Below are positions 17,225 through 26,066 of a stretch of DNA of 64,000 nt, in pieces. Position 1 is the stretch's first letter, and each line of letters starts with the position of its first letter. The position numbers were made by a program, and so were the translations under genes. The stretch is from positions 1,240,001 through 1,304,000 of the forward strand of contig JBAOIG010000003.1 in assembly GCA_037045155.1 (NCBI GenBank), written 5' to 3'. Under the pieces are notes generated by a model. It was not told the DNA's origin. It ran no database searches and saw only the letters and a program-made list of their open reading frames with translations. Source of the stretch: Thermomicrobiales bacterium (lineage in GTDB: Bacteria > Chloroflexota > Chloroflexia > Thermomicrobiales > CFX8).

Positions 17225-17665
17225 ATGGACAACGCGTTCGAGCTGTATCACGATCGGATCATCGAGGCCATCGAGCAGGGCGAGGTCGTCTGCCTGTTCT
17301 TTCCTCGGTTGGGCAAGACGCTGATCATCGACCCGCGCCACTCCGACACAGCCCCGCCGGCCATCTTCATCGAGAACATGGTCCGGTCCCCGCGCGAACG
17401 GCTGGAGAGCCTGCGCAGGCTGCGGCCGGAGTTCTCCCTGCCAGAGGAGATGCGGCTAGTGCCATGGTTCGGCTTCGTTGGGTCGCTCGATGACGCTGGC
17501 GTGACTAGGGCGCTGCTGCGCCGCTGCACGGAGGCCGGCGACCTGCGCATGGCCCGCGCCTGCACAGCGGCGCTGCGCGAGCTGCGCCGAATCGAGCACC
17601 AGATCATGCGAGCGATCATTCGTGGGGAGAGCAGCCGGACGATCTGGGAGCGGCCGCGCGCCTGA
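17225..17665 (+). CDS. conserved-looking protein of unknown function
   Basis: I do not recognise this 146-residue protein. It is soluble, with a beta-rich first half (VVCLFFPRLGKTLIIDPRH, PPAIFIENMV) and a helical Arg-rich second half (ARACTAALRELRRIEHQIMRAII). It contains no obvious catalytic motif, metal cluster or membrane segment. Codon usage matches its neighbours, and it follows the phosphatase by 59 bases on the same strand. The convergent MFS gene ends 6 bases after its stop. Confidence 0.72.
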   Translation: MDNAFELYHDRIIEAIEQGEVVCLFFPRLGKTLIIDPRHSDTAPPAIFIENMVRSPRERLESLRRLRPEFSLPEEMRLVPWFGFVGSLDDAGVTRALLRRCTEAGDLRMARACTAALRELRRIEHQIMRAIIRGESSRTIWERPRA

Positions 17666-17671
17666 CCGGGA

Positions 17672-18961
17672 TCAGCGCAAGGCCCGGACGCGCGGGACGC
17701 GCAAGTAGGCGTAGAGCGCGAGCAGCACGACGCCCATCCCCATCACGCCGACCGTCACCTGGACGCCGATCCACTCACTGGCGAAGCCGGCCGCGACGGT
17801 TCCGAGCGGGACCATGCCCCGATTCAGGAAGAAGATGCTCATCACCCGGCCACGCATCTCGTCGGACGAATGCGTCTGCAACAGTGTCGTATTCAGCGCC
17901 ATGTAGCCCGTCTGGCCAAGCCCCACCCCGAACAGCAACGCGAACGACAGCACGGGGATCGTCGACTGGCTGAACAGGACCAGCATCGCCCCGAACACCA
18001 CCATTACCAGCAGCATGATCCGGCCGCGATGATGACCATCGCGCAGCGCGGCGACAGTGAGCGCGCCGCAAAGCGCGCCGATTCCGGTGAAAGCGACAAG
18101 GATGCCGTATCCCTCGTTGCCGATCCCGAGCACGTCGTCGGCGAAGATCGGCAGCAACGTCATGTATGGCATGCCCAGCAGCATCGGCACAAGCGCCAGC
18201 ACCACGAGAGTCCGCAGCACCTCGTGACCCCGCAGGTAGGAGAGCCCCTCACCGATTGATGCCAGCAGATTCTTGCGCGCCCGGACGACCATCGGTGGGA
18301 TCGACATCATTGCCAGCGTCACGATGAGGATCGTAAACGACATGCCGTTCAGGAAGAACACGCCGCCGGTGCCGACGAGGGTGATCAGAATGCCGCCAAG
18401 CGAGCCGCCGAGGATGCGGGTGAGGTTCATCGTCGCCGAGTTCAGCGCGATCGCGTTTGCCAGATGCTCGCGGTCGACGATATCCGACAGTAGCGCCTGC
18501 CGCGTCGGGAGGTTCACACTCAGCATCACCCCGCGCAGCGCCGCGATTGCCAGCACATGCCAGACGGCAACCGTGCCCGTCCAGACGAGCGCAGCCAGCA
18601 ACAGCGCCAGCACCATCGCGAACGTTTGAGTGATCTGCATCAGCCGGCGGCGCTCCATGCGGTCGGCCATCGCGCCACCGAAGAGCGTGAAGAGCAGGAT
18701 CGGAAAGGCGCGGAAGAAGGACATGATGCCCAGGTAGCCACCGCTGCCGGTCAGCTGCCACATCAGCCAGCCGATCGCGATCTGGTCCATCCAGTCGCCA
18801 GTGTTGGCGATTAGCGAGCCGATCCAGTAAAGACGGTAGTTGCGGTGACGCAGTGAGGCGAACATCTCGCCCCGGAAACGCGGCAACGCGACATCGGCGG
18901 ACTTCTGCCCGCCGGGAACGCGCGATCTCCACCAGGCCGGCCGAAACCGCTCGCCGGACAC
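17672..18961 (-). CDS. MFS transporter, enterobactin-exporter/EntS-like
   Basis: This 429-residue protein has about 12 hydrophobic spans. The first begins at FASLRHRNYRLYWIGSLIANTGDWM, a signature of the EntS/YfmO-like MFS_3 branch; the 2-3 loop motif is GGAMADRMERRRLMQ. Such proteins usually export siderophores, drugs or macrolides. The GTG at 18961 gives about 32 hydrophilic N-terminal residues, with a G-rich SD four bases upstream; a shorter ATG start at 18865 is possible. A promoter candidate lies at 18987-19016. Confidence 0.88.
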   Translation of the reverse strand: MSGERFRPAWWRSRVPGGQKSADVALPRFRGEMFASLRHRNYRLYWIGSLIANTGDWMDQIAIGWLMWQLTGSGGYLGIMSFFRAFPILLFTLFGGAMADRMERRRLMQITQTFAMVLALLLAALVWTGTVAVWHVLAIAALRGVMLSVNLPTRQALLSDIVDREHLANAIALNSATMNLTRILGGSLGGILITLVGTGGVFFLNGMSFTILIVTLAMMSIPPMVVRARKNLLASIGEGLSYLRGHEVLRTLVVLALVPMLLGMPYMTLLPIFADDVLGIGNEGYGILVAFTGIGALCGALTVAALRDGHHRGRIMLLVMVVFGAMLVLFSQSTIPVLSFALLFGVGLGQTGYMALNTTLLQTHSSDEMRGRVMSIFFLNRGMVPLGTVAAGFASEWIGVQVTVGVMGMGVVLLALYAYLRVPRVRALR

Positions 18962-19092
18962 TCAACCCCCCGCTCACGTAGCTGGCAGGGTAGCGCGGCC
19001 GGCGAAGCCCCGTCAAGCGTCAGGGGGTTGGCGACGCACCCGGCTACAACTATCCCGACAGCGACGACGATGCCGAGTAGCCGCCAGCGCAT
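18811..19092 (-). CDS. possible small lipoprotein frame overlapping the MFS start, or gene remnant
   Basis: An ATG at 19092 has an ideal AGGAGG six bases upstream and encodes MRWRLLGIVVAVGIVVAGC, a convincing lipoprotein signal ending in the lipobox VAGC. After about 40 residues the frame runs into the first 150 bases of the MFS gene in another frame, where the residues (Cys/Arg/Ser-rich) look like frame-shadow sequence. It may be a decayed lipoprotein gene whose start survived, or a short overlapping peptide. Translation initiation looks real; the functional length does not. Confidence 0.35.
   Translation of the reverse strand: MRWRLLGIVVAVGIVVAGCVANPLTLDGASPAALPCQLRERGVECPASGFGRPGGDRAFPAGRSPPMSRCRVSGARCSPHCVTATTVFTGSAR
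18987..19016 (-). promoter_or_regulatory. promoter candidate for the MFS gene
   Basis: Read on the minus strand, TTGACG and TACCCT are separated by 18 bases, placing transcription initiation about 20 bases before the GTG start. The site lies inside the small lipoprotein-like frame that begins at 19092. Confidence 0.45.
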
Positions 19093-19648
19093 CGCAGTCC
19101 TCCTAACGGTAATGCAGAGTAAAGCAGACGTTGGAACAGGCCGATAAAGATCAGGAGCACAGCGCACAGGAACCGCGTGCACGTGTGTCTTGTCAAGTGC
19201 AGCGACTCGCACGAAATGCCATGCAACGTAGTGCGACAGCCACCTCCGCCGTCTGTCATTCTCGCGGGTTCCCCGCCTCCTGTCATTCTGAGCCGCAGCG
19301 AAGAATCCGTTCCTCCCCATCAGCTGCGACCGAACGCAGGGAACCGGATCCTTCACTGCCGGGTGCCCTCTGGGCGTCGGATGACAGAGGAAGGGGTGGC
19401 AGCCGGCCTGACATATTCATTGCGGTCGAACGTGGGGGATGTCATCCTGACACTCTATGCTAGTCGCTGCACTGAGCGACCGGGGGACACACCGGTGCGG
19501 GGATGGCTCATCGCTCGTATCATTGCAGCAACGTTTGCAAGAGCGTTCGTCGGTCGTCCATCCCCATCCGCAGGTGGATTCGGGATCCGCGACGGACACA
19601 ACACCGACATACGAACAGCCTGAATGCGCATCAACGGGTTGACGCGCT
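19093..19648. other. 556-bp intergenic region with interspersed repeats
   Basis: No coding region is supported. The left part (19093-19130) holds the leader of the small lipoprotein-like frame. From 19254 onward there are interspersed-repeat motifs, described separately. The right part, up to the nitroreductase start, shows no clear promoter. Confidence 0.5.
19254..19460. repeat. interspersed intergenic repeat, GTCATTCTGAGC type
   Basis: TGTCATTCT occurs at 19254-19262 and again at 19281-19289, the second continuing as GAGCCGCAGCGAAGAATCC. Inverted counterparts follow: GGATCCTTCACTGC near 19347, GGATGACAGAGG near 19379 and GATGTCATCCTGACA near 19439. This mosaic is the familiar short dispersed repeat of many GC-rich genomes, where copies pair head to head. 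Confidence 0.65.
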
Positions 19649-20032
19649 ATGGACGGGAATGGCTTGGTGGACCAGCGAATTCGCGACCAGCTGAAGAACG
19701 GCCAGCGGATCGACATCACGACGACCGGGCGCAAGAGCGGCCGGCCGACGCGAATCGAGATCATGTTCCAGAACATCGACGGGACTGTGTATATCTCCGG
19801 CGTGCCGGGAAGGCGTGACTGGTACGCCAACGTGGTCGCCAACCCAGCCTTCATCTTCCATCTCAAGAGGGACGCACAGGCCGATCTCCCCGCCCATGCC
19901 CGTCCGATCACCGATCCCGACGAGCGCCGCGTCGTGCTCACGAAGTTCACCGCCAACTGGAGCCGTTCCAACGATCTGGATGACTGGCTCGCCCGATCCC
20001 CACTGGTAGAGGTGACGTTCGACGAAGGGTGA
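19649..20032 (+). CDS. deazaflavin-dependent nitroreductase-family protein (DUF385/Ddn-like)
   Basis: The 127-residue protein has the split-barrel Ddn-like pattern: ITTTGRKSGRPTRIEIMFQNIDGTVYISG, then GRRDWYANVVANPAFIFHLKR. Relatives bind coenzyme F420 or flavin and reduce nitroaromatics or quinones. A role with F420 is inference, since no F420 biosynthesis gene is in the window. The ATG at 19649 has a weak SD; a GTG six codons in is an alternative start. Confidence 0.82.
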   Translation: MDGNGLVDQRIRDQLKNGQRIDITTTGRKSGRPTRIEIMFQNIDGTVYISGVPGRRDWYANVVANPAFIFHLKRDAQADLPAHARPITDPDERRVVLTKFTANWSRSNDLDDWLARSPLVEVTFDEG

Positions 20033-20134
20033 TCGGCAGGACCGAAGCTTCGTGAGCCTTTGGAGCGTCAACGTATACTCGGACAGCATGGCCCACTCTG
20101 CAGGCCACCAATACCGCTGACGACCAAGGATGAC

Positions 20135-23041
20135 ATGAGCTCCGACGGCATACTCGACCAACCCTCCGAGACAGTGGACGACCGCGAGGCGACGATCGCC
20201 CAATTCGCCACGCTCTACCCGTTTCCGCTCGACGACTTCCAGCGCGAGGCAATCAACACGTTCCTCAACGGCGAGTCCGTCATGGTCGCCGCGCCGACCG
20301 GGACAGGCAAGACGGTCGTCGCGGAGTTCGGCGTCTATGAATCGTCGCGGCGTGGCGGCAGGGTGATCTATACGACGCCGATCAAAGCGCTCTCGAATCA
20401 GAAGTTCCGCGACCTGCGCGTCTGGTACGGCGACCGGGTAGGACTGCTGACCGGGGATGTCTCCGAAAATCCGCAAGCGCCGATCGTCGTGATGACGACG
20501 GAAGTGTTGCGCAACATGCTGCTCCAGACCCCATGGGACCTGGAGCCGGTCGACTGCGTTGTCTTCGACGAGGTTCACTACATCGCCGACCCGGAGCGTG
20601 GCACCACCTGGGAAGAGGCGATCATCCTCTGCCCGGACCACATCCAGCTGATCTGCCTGTCGGCGACTGTCTCCAACGCGGACGAGATCGCCCAATGGAT
20701 CTCGCGCACCCACCGGCCGATCCGGTTGATCACCCACACCGAGCGCGCCGTGCCGCTGGCGCTCTCCTACTACCTCGACAAGAAGCTGCGCCCGGTCATC
20801 GACCACAATGGCGAGATCGTCGCCGAGTACCCGAAGGCCGGCGGCGAGGTGCGCAAGCGAATGCAGCGCGGCGGGCTGTCGCCCGACCAGCGACGCAAGG
20901 CGGAGCTCGACGAGCCGCAGCCGTGGGAGATCCTGCTGGCGATGGCGTCGAAGGAGATGCTGCCGGCCATCTACTTCCTCTTCTCGCGCCGCGATTGCGA
21001 GAACTACGCCCAGCGCTTCTCGATGATGCGCCCGAACCTCGTCCGCGACGACGAGACGCGCGGGCGAATCAACGCAGTGATCGATGTCTATCTCGGCTCA
21101 CTCCGCCCCGAGGACCAGGAGCTCGAACAGGTTCGGGCCATCGTCTCGCTGGCGTCGCAGGGGATCGGCTTTCACCACGCGGGCCTGCTGCCAATCCTGA
21201 AGCAGGTCGTCGAGGTGCTGTTCGGCCGTGGCTTGATGCAGGTCGTCTTCGCCACCGACACGCTGGCGCTCGGGGTCAACATGCCGGCCCGCTCGGTCGT
21301 GATTGGCCGGATGACGAAGTGGGACGGGCGCAATCGACGACTGCTTACGCCGAACGAATTTCAGCAGATGGCCGGCCGCGCCGGGCGGCGTGGGATGGAC
21401 GCCAAGGGCAATGTGATCGTTCCGCACTCGCCGTGGATCCGCTTCAACGAAATGATGGACATAGCCACCGGTGATCTGCACCCGGTGATCTCATCGTTCG
21501 CCATTCGTTACAACACGGTCCTCAACCTGTGGGATCCTCCACATGGCAATCGAGTCCGCCAGATGCTCCAGCAATCTCTCTCGCAGTTCCAGGCGGCCGG
21601 CCGCGTTCGCGAGCTGGAAGACGACATCGTCGATCTCGGCGCGCGGATGCAGGAGCTCCCCCAAGGTTGCCTGATCGGCCTGGATGCTGGCGACGAGCTG
21701 CTGGAGGAATACCAGGGGATCAATCATTCGATCGACGCACTCCGCGGCAAGGAGCGCGGCGTTCAGCAGGACATGCGCAGCCTCTCGACACTCGAGGAGA
21801 CGCCGCCGTGGCCCCAGCCTGGCCGGCAGGCGCTGCGCCGTGTCTTCCGCACCGCCGAACCCGGTCTGGTCGTCCATACCCGAGACCGCGGCTGGGGGGT
21901 CTATCTCGGCCGGTCGTCCTCTGGCGGCATCGGCCTGTTCCTCTTTGGCGACGCCGTCGAGCCGCTCAGCGAGTATCGATTTATCGACTATATGCCGTCT
22001 CCACAGCACCGCGTCGATGTCCCGCCCGAGCTGGCGGCGATTGCCGAGCCGGTGTCTGACATTCGCGCAATCGCTGACGGCGCTGTCGAGCGCGTGCGCG
22101 AGGACCTGGCGACGCTGCCGTTGCCGGATCTCGATGCCGAGTCGGCCGCCTACCGCGCGGCAGTCGGGGAGCGGCACGAACGCGCCCACGCGCGACTGGC
22201 AACCGACCTCGGGGGAATCCAGGAGCAGATCGGCGAGCTCCACGAAGCTCGCGCGGTCCACCCATGCCACGCCTGCCCGCGCCGGAAGGAACACCAGAAC
22301 AACATGCGTCGGGTCGACGCGCTTGCCCGCGAGCGCTCACGCGCCGAGGCAGAGCTGAAGGCGGAACACGAGGCGGAGACGGAGCGCGTGCGCGGGATCA
22401 TCGCCGGCATCCGCAACGTTCTGCATCGCTTCAACTATCTCTATCGTGGCTACCCGACCGCCAAGGCGGACCTGCTTGCCGATGTGTTCGATTCGAACGG
22501 GCTGGTTGTCTGCGAAATGGTCGATCGCGGGATGGTGGACAAGCTGGAACCAGCCGACGCCGCCGAGGTGTTCTCCTGGTTCGCCTACGACCGTGATTCG
22601 CGATTCACGAACGACTACAGCCTGCCGAACCATCTTGTCCTGTTACGTCGCCGACTGGAGGACATGGAGCAGCAGATCCTTGCCACCGAGCGACAGAACG
22701 GCCTGTTTATCTCCCACGGCCACAACCTCGGCTTCTATGGCGCGATGCGCGCATGGTGTCGTGGCGCGACGATGGCAGAGATCACCGAGACGATCCACCT
22801 TTCCGAAGGCGACATGGTCCTGTCGTTCAACAAGACGATCGACCTGATGCGCCAGGTTCGGGAGATGCTCTCGAACAGCGACCCCACCCATCCGCTACGC
22901 GACACGCTCTTCGGGGCCGAACAGCTCGTCCGCCGTGATATCGTCGCGCAATCCCTCGCGCTCGGCTTCCTGCCGATCGAGGAGGAGGAGACGACGACAG
23001 AGATCGACGACAACGTCGACATCGCCGACGAGGCGGAATAG
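20135..23041 (+). CDS. Ski2-like DExH-box RNA helicase (Mtr4/HelY-like)
   Basis: The 968-residue protein has helicase core motifs in order: AAPTGTGKTVVAEF (Walker A), TTPIKALSNQKFRDL, DEVHYIADPERG (DEVH box), LSATVSNADEIAQWI, FATDTLALGVNMPAR and QMAGRAGRRGMD. An insertion/arch-like region and a helical C-terminal domain (DSHCT type, including YRGYPTAKADLLADVF) follow. A CHACPRRKEH segment near residue 710 resembles the conserved Cys motif of HelY/Ski2 proteins. These enzymes unwind RNA with 3'-5' polarity; the bacterial role is poorly defined. The start at 20135 follows AAGGA and replaces an in-frame codon at 20060. Confidence 0.93.
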   Translation: MSSDGILDQPSETVDDREATIAQFATLYPFPLDDFQREAINTFLNGESVMVAAPTGTGKTVVAEFGVYESSRRGGRVIYTTPIKALSNQKFRDLRVWYGDRVGLLTGDVSENPQAPIVVMTTEVLRNMLLQTPWDLEPVDCVVFDEVHYIADPERGTTWEEAIILCPDHIQLICLSATVSNADEIAQWISRTHRPIRLITHTERAVPLALSYYLDKKLRPVIDHNGEIVAEYPKAGGEVRKRMQRGGLSPDQRRKAELDEPQPWEILLAMASKEMLPAIYFLFSRRDCENYAQRFSMMRPNLVRDDETRGRINAVIDVYLGSLRPEDQELEQVRAIVSLASQGIGFHHAGLLPILKQVVEVLFGRGLMQVVFATDTLALGVNMPARSVVIGRMTKWDGRNRRLLTPNEFQQMAGRAGRRGMDAKGNVIVPHSPWIRFNEMMDIATGDLHPVISSFAIRYNTVLNLWDPPHGNRVRQMLQQSLSQFQAAGRVRELEDDIVDLGARMQELPQGCLIGLDAGDELLEEYQGINHSIDALRGKERGVQQDMRSLSTLEETPPWPQPGRQALRRVFRTAEPGLVVHTRDRGWGVYLGRSSSGGIGLFLFGDAVEPLSEYRFIDYMPSPQHRVDVPPELAAIAEPVSDIRAIADGAVERVREDLATLPLPDLDAESAAYRAAVGERHERAHARLATDLGGIQEQIGELHEARAVHPCHACPRRKEHQNNMRRVDALARERSRAEAELKAEHEAETERVRGIIAGIRNVLHRFNYLYRGYPTAKADLLADVFDSNGLVVCEMVDRGMVDKLEPADAAEVFSWFAYDRDSRFTNDYSLPNHLVLLRRRLEDMEQQILATERQNGLFISHGHNLGFYGAMRAWCRGATMAEITETIHLSEGDMVLSFNKTIDLMRQVREMLSNSDPTHPLRDTLFGAEQLVRRDIVAQSLALGFLPIEEEETTTEIDDNVDIADEAE

Positions 23042-23080
23042 TCCTTATCGATCTCGGGACAATCGGCCGTCGCCCGATCT

Positions 23081-23653
23081 CTATCCCTCTTCGGGCTCGA
23101 GGCGGGCGCGATATGGCCGGGCAAGGGCGGCGTAGTAGTCGGCGCGCAGATGGTGCAGGACCCGGCCCGCCTCGGTCTCGACAATCCAGCGACCGTCGAA
23201 CGCTTCGGCCATTGCCGAGACTGCGAGTGGCTGGCCGACGAACAGATCGTGGTCGCCAAAGCGCGAGCAGGCGACCACGCCGCACTCGATGTGTGCCACG
23301 CACTCCTCGATCAATGGCGCTTCGACAGCCAGCGCGTCGATCGGTGTGAGGCCGGCGGCGACGAGCTTGTCTCCATCCCGGCCCGACTGCATCCCGCAGC
23401 GGTGGACAGCGACGAGCAGATCTGCCGTCGGGAAGCTCAGCGCGAAATGTTCGCTCTTCGAGACATACTCGTGCGTCAGCCTGCCTGGGTGGATCGCGAC
23501 CGCAACGAGCGGCGGATCGAAGCTGACCGGCGCCATCCACGCCACCGTCATGACATTATCGCTGGAGCGGAACCGGCTGGTGAGCAGCGCCACAGGACCC
23601 GGTTGGAGCAGCCGGACAGCGTCGATTGCCTCACGAACAACCTTCTCAGCCAT
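23081..23653 (-). CDS. flavin reductase-like FMN-binding protein
   Basis: This 190-residue protein has the split-barrel flavin-reductase fold: QPGPVALLTSRFRSSDNVMTVAWMAPVSFDPPLVAVAIHPGRLTHEY is the FMN-binding half and ECGVVACSRFGDHDLFVGQ the second. It is related to flavoredoxins and the small reductases of two-component monooxygenases. The start overlaps the upstream glycosyltransferase gene by 8 bases, so the two are co-transcribed, although a functional link is not obvious. Confidence 0.85.
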   Translation of the reverse strand: MAEKVVREAIDAVRLLQPGPVALLTSRFRSSDNVMTVAWMAPVSFDPPLVAVAIHPGRLTHEYVSKSEHFALSFPTADLLVAVHRCGMQSGRDGDKLVAAGLTPIDALAVEAPLIEECVAHIECGVVACSRFGDHDLFVGQPLAVSAMAEAFDGRWIVETEAGRVLHHLRADYYAALARPYRARLEPEEG

Positions 23654-24770
23654 CGACTTCGTCCTGCGGCCCGGGAGTTCCGATCACCTCCCGGTAGAGC
23701 TCAACCGTCTGGGCAGCAATCTGACGTTGTGTGTACTGCGCGAGAACGCGCTGTCGCCCGGCCTCCGACAATCCACTCCGAAGCGACGGGTCATTCAGCA
23801 GCTTGCCAAGCTGCATTGCCAGCGCGGCGACATCCCCTTCGGCGAACGTCAGGCCGGCGTCGCCGATCACGTTCGGGATCTCGCCGGAATCCGACCCAAC
23901 AACCGGGACGCCGCAAGACATCGCCTCCACGATCACCCGACCGAACTGCTCTTTCCAGTTTGGCCGGGTCCGCGACGGGACAACAACAACGTCCATCTCG
24001 TGGAGGAACGCGGGAATCTTCGCGCTCGGCATCGTGCCGCGAAACGTCACGCGATTTCCAAGACCACGCGCGCTCGCTCGCGCCTTGAGGTCGTCGAGAC
24101 TCTCACCCGCGCCAACGATCACCAGCCGCGGGTGGTGTGGCAGGAGCGCGATGGCGTCGATCAGTGTGTCCACGCCCTTCTCGGGGACAAGTCGCCCGTA
24201 GTAGCCAATCGTCGGCGGTCGTTCGGAATCCGACGGCGCGCGACCCGGCGCGAAAATCTCCGGATCGACGCCGAACTGCGGGATCACCTCGACTCGTTTG
24301 CGAAACCCCTTCCGCCGCAGAACATCGACCGCATCGGCATTGCCGGCCAGCCCGGCGCTGGCGTGGCGGTAGGTATAGAGCTCGAAGAGCCGGAACGGAG
24401 GCGGGTAGCGCCGGTACAGATTCTGCCAGGTGAAGAAGACCGTCTTCGCGCCAACCCGTTTCGCCAGAGTCGTCGCCTGGGCGGCGACAAGGTTATATGG
24501 CTCTTCGTCAATGTGGATCAGATCCGGTTGGAAGCGTTGGACAACCTTGCCAAGTCCGGGGTAGAAATGCAGGTGATGCCGGCCATTGAACGCCATCTTC
24601 TCGACTTCGAGCTGATAGCCCTCGGTGAACAACCGATCCAGCTCCAGCGTCCCGACCCGTCCCTCAACCCACTTCGGCGGCACGACGACCAGCAGCTCGA
24701 GGTCGGGCGCAGCTGCCATCTCCTCGAGCTTCTTCTGATAGACCCCGGTCACGAGCGCCTTGGACACCAT
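23646..24770 (-). CDS. GT4-family glycosyltransferase
   Basis: The 374-residue GT-B enzyme carries GYYGRLVPEKGVDTLIDAIALL and the donor-site segment PSRTRPNWKEQFGRVIVEAMSCGVPVVGSDSGEIPNVIG, where the EAMSCG glutamate region binds the nucleotide sugar. The N-terminal part includes DLIHIDEEPYN. It is cytoplasmic or membrane-peripheral and is likely to add a sugar to a lipid-linked or polysaccharide acceptor. Its ATG overlaps the stop of the upstream GT4 gene as TGATG, which couples their translation. Confidence 0.9.
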   Translation of the reverse strand: MVSKALVTGVYQKKLEEMAAAPDLELLVVVPPKWVEGRVGTLELDRLFTEGYQLEVEKMAFNGRHHLHFYPGLGKVVQRFQPDLIHIDEEPYNLVAAQATTLAKRVGAKTVFFTWQNLYRRYPPPFRLFELYTYRHASAGLAGNADAVDVLRRKGFRKRVEVIPQFGVDPEIFAPGRAPSDSERPPTIGYYGRLVPEKGVDTLIDAIALLPHHPRLVIVGAGESLDDLKARASARGLGNRVTFRGTMPSAKIPAFLHEMDVVVVPSRTRPNWKEQFGRVIVEAMSCGVPVVGSDSGEIPNVIGDAGLTFAEGDVAALAMQLGKLLNDPSLRSGLSEAGRQRVLAQYTQRQIAAQTVELYREVIGTPGPQDEVDG

Positions 24771-25954
24771 CAGAACGCGCAGCGGTTACCCCCGTCCAGC
24801 ACTTCTCGATAGGCGTTCGCCGTTTGCTCGGCGGTTCGCTGCCAGGAAAAACGCGCGGCTTGCCGAAGCGATCGTGCCGCGAGGTCAGCCCGCAACGCCG
24901 GGTCTCCGCAGACAGCGACCAACGCCCGGCCGATCACCTCCGGCTCCGGATCGATCAGCAGGCCGGCATTGCCGACGACCTCTGGCAGGCTCGTGCGGTT
25001 TGAGCAGACAACTGGCGCGCCGCACGACATCGCCTCCAGTGGATTCAGCCCGAACCCCTCGTAGGCAGATGTGAACGCGAAGACCGCACAAGATCGGTAC
25101 AGGTTGATTTTATCCGATTCGCTGATGAATCCGGTCCGGACTACCTGTCTTCGCAGCCCAAGCGCATCGATCGGCCCATCGAGTGACGGATAGAGGAGGG
25201 TGTTATCGGTGTGTGGCCGGCCGGCGATGACCAGCGAGCAACCGTCCGGAAGCGACGGTAGCGCGAGAGAGAAGCCATGGACCAGCGCCGGGAGCTGCTT
25301 CCGAACATCGTAGCCGCCAACGTTGAGCACGAACGGTCGCGAGATCCCGAGCCGCGCGAGCGTCTCGTCGACCGCAGCCTCGTCGTCGGGTGTCCGAGCG
25401 GGGGTCATGCCCTCGTGAGCAGCCAGCAGCGTGACACGGATGCGGTCTGGATCGATACCAAGCCTGGCGACGATATCCGATCTCGAATACTCGGAGTCAG
25501 TGAGGATCAACGCCGCGCGACGGACGGCCCGGCCAACGAGCCGCAGGTATCCGCGCATCTGACGTGATCCGCCATACTCCGGGATCGCCAGTGGGATAAC
25601 GTCGTGGACGGTGACGACATGTGGGACGCGTTGGAGCAACGGCGCAGAAAGATACGGAACGTGCACCAGCCGCACACCGGAGCGACGGGTCGCCGCAGGC
25701 AGGCCGGCCTGCTCCCAGTAGAGCTTTCGCGCCTTGGCCGGGAGGCGACTCCCAGGCATCCGGCCGTGGGTGACATGGTCGGACGGAGTTGACGCGCTCT
25801 CAACCACCGTGTCGGACGGCGCGAGCAGCACGGGCTCGATACCCAGCTCGCCGTCATTCAACGCCCGCCACAGGTGGGTGGCGTACTGTCCGGCGCCGGT
25901 CATCGGTTGCTCGAAGAAAAGCGCGTCAAATCCCACGCGCGAAGAGGCCGTCAT
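24770..25954 (-). CDS. GT4-family glycosyltransferase, mannosyltransferase-like
   Basis: The protein starts TASSRVGFDALFFEQPMTGAGQYATHLWRAL, the loop that positions the donor in GT4 enzymes. It continues with VHVPYLSAPL, VLNVGGYDVRKQLPALVHGF and the donor-binding FTSAYEGFGLNPLEAMSCGAPVVCSN. Length is 394 residues from the ATG at 25954; an in-frame ATG at 25993 would lie upstream of the TATACT hexamer. It is the first gene of the three-gene operon with the second GT4 and the flavin reductase, probably for a surface glycan. No SD is visible before 25954. Confidence 0.88.
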   Translation of the reverse strand: MTASSRVGFDALFFEQPMTGAGQYATHLWRALNDGELGIEPVLLAPSDTVVESASTPSDHVTHGRMPGSRLPAKARKLYWEQAGLPAATRRSGVRLVHVPYLSAPLLQRVPHVVTVHDVIPLAIPEYGGSRQMRGYLRLVGRAVRRAALILTDSEYSRSDIVARLGIDPDRIRVTLLAAHEGMTPARTPDDEAAVDETLARLGISRPFVLNVGGYDVRKQLPALVHGFSLALPSLPDGCSLVIAGRPHTDNTLLYPSLDGPIDALGLRRQVVRTGFISESDKINLYRSCAVFAFTSAYEGFGLNPLEAMSCGAPVVCSNRTSLPEVVGNAGLLIDPEPEVIGRALVAVCGDPALRADLAARSLRQAARFSWQRTAEQTANAYREVLDGGNRCAF

Positions 25955-25962
25955 GGCTGGCG

Positions 25963-25968
25963 AGTATA
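25963..25968 (-). promoter_or_regulatory. -10-like hexamer close to the glycosyltransferase start
   Basis: TATACT on the minus strand ends 8 bases before the ATG at 25954 and no SD is seen, so a nearly leaderless transcript is possible. There is no good -35 match. Confidence 0.3.
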
Positions 25969-26066
25969 GCAGAGCCTCATCGGGCGAGATCATGGCGTCG
26001 GCGCTGCGTTAGAATACGATGAGCGCTCGATACGCGCTCGCTCATGTTGCTAGGAGGAATGAGTTC

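Noticed and set aside
23289..24812. Plus-strand open frame of 507 codons opposite the flavin reductase and glycosyltransferase
   Set aside because: It crosses two real genes on the other strand and carries only shadow composition.
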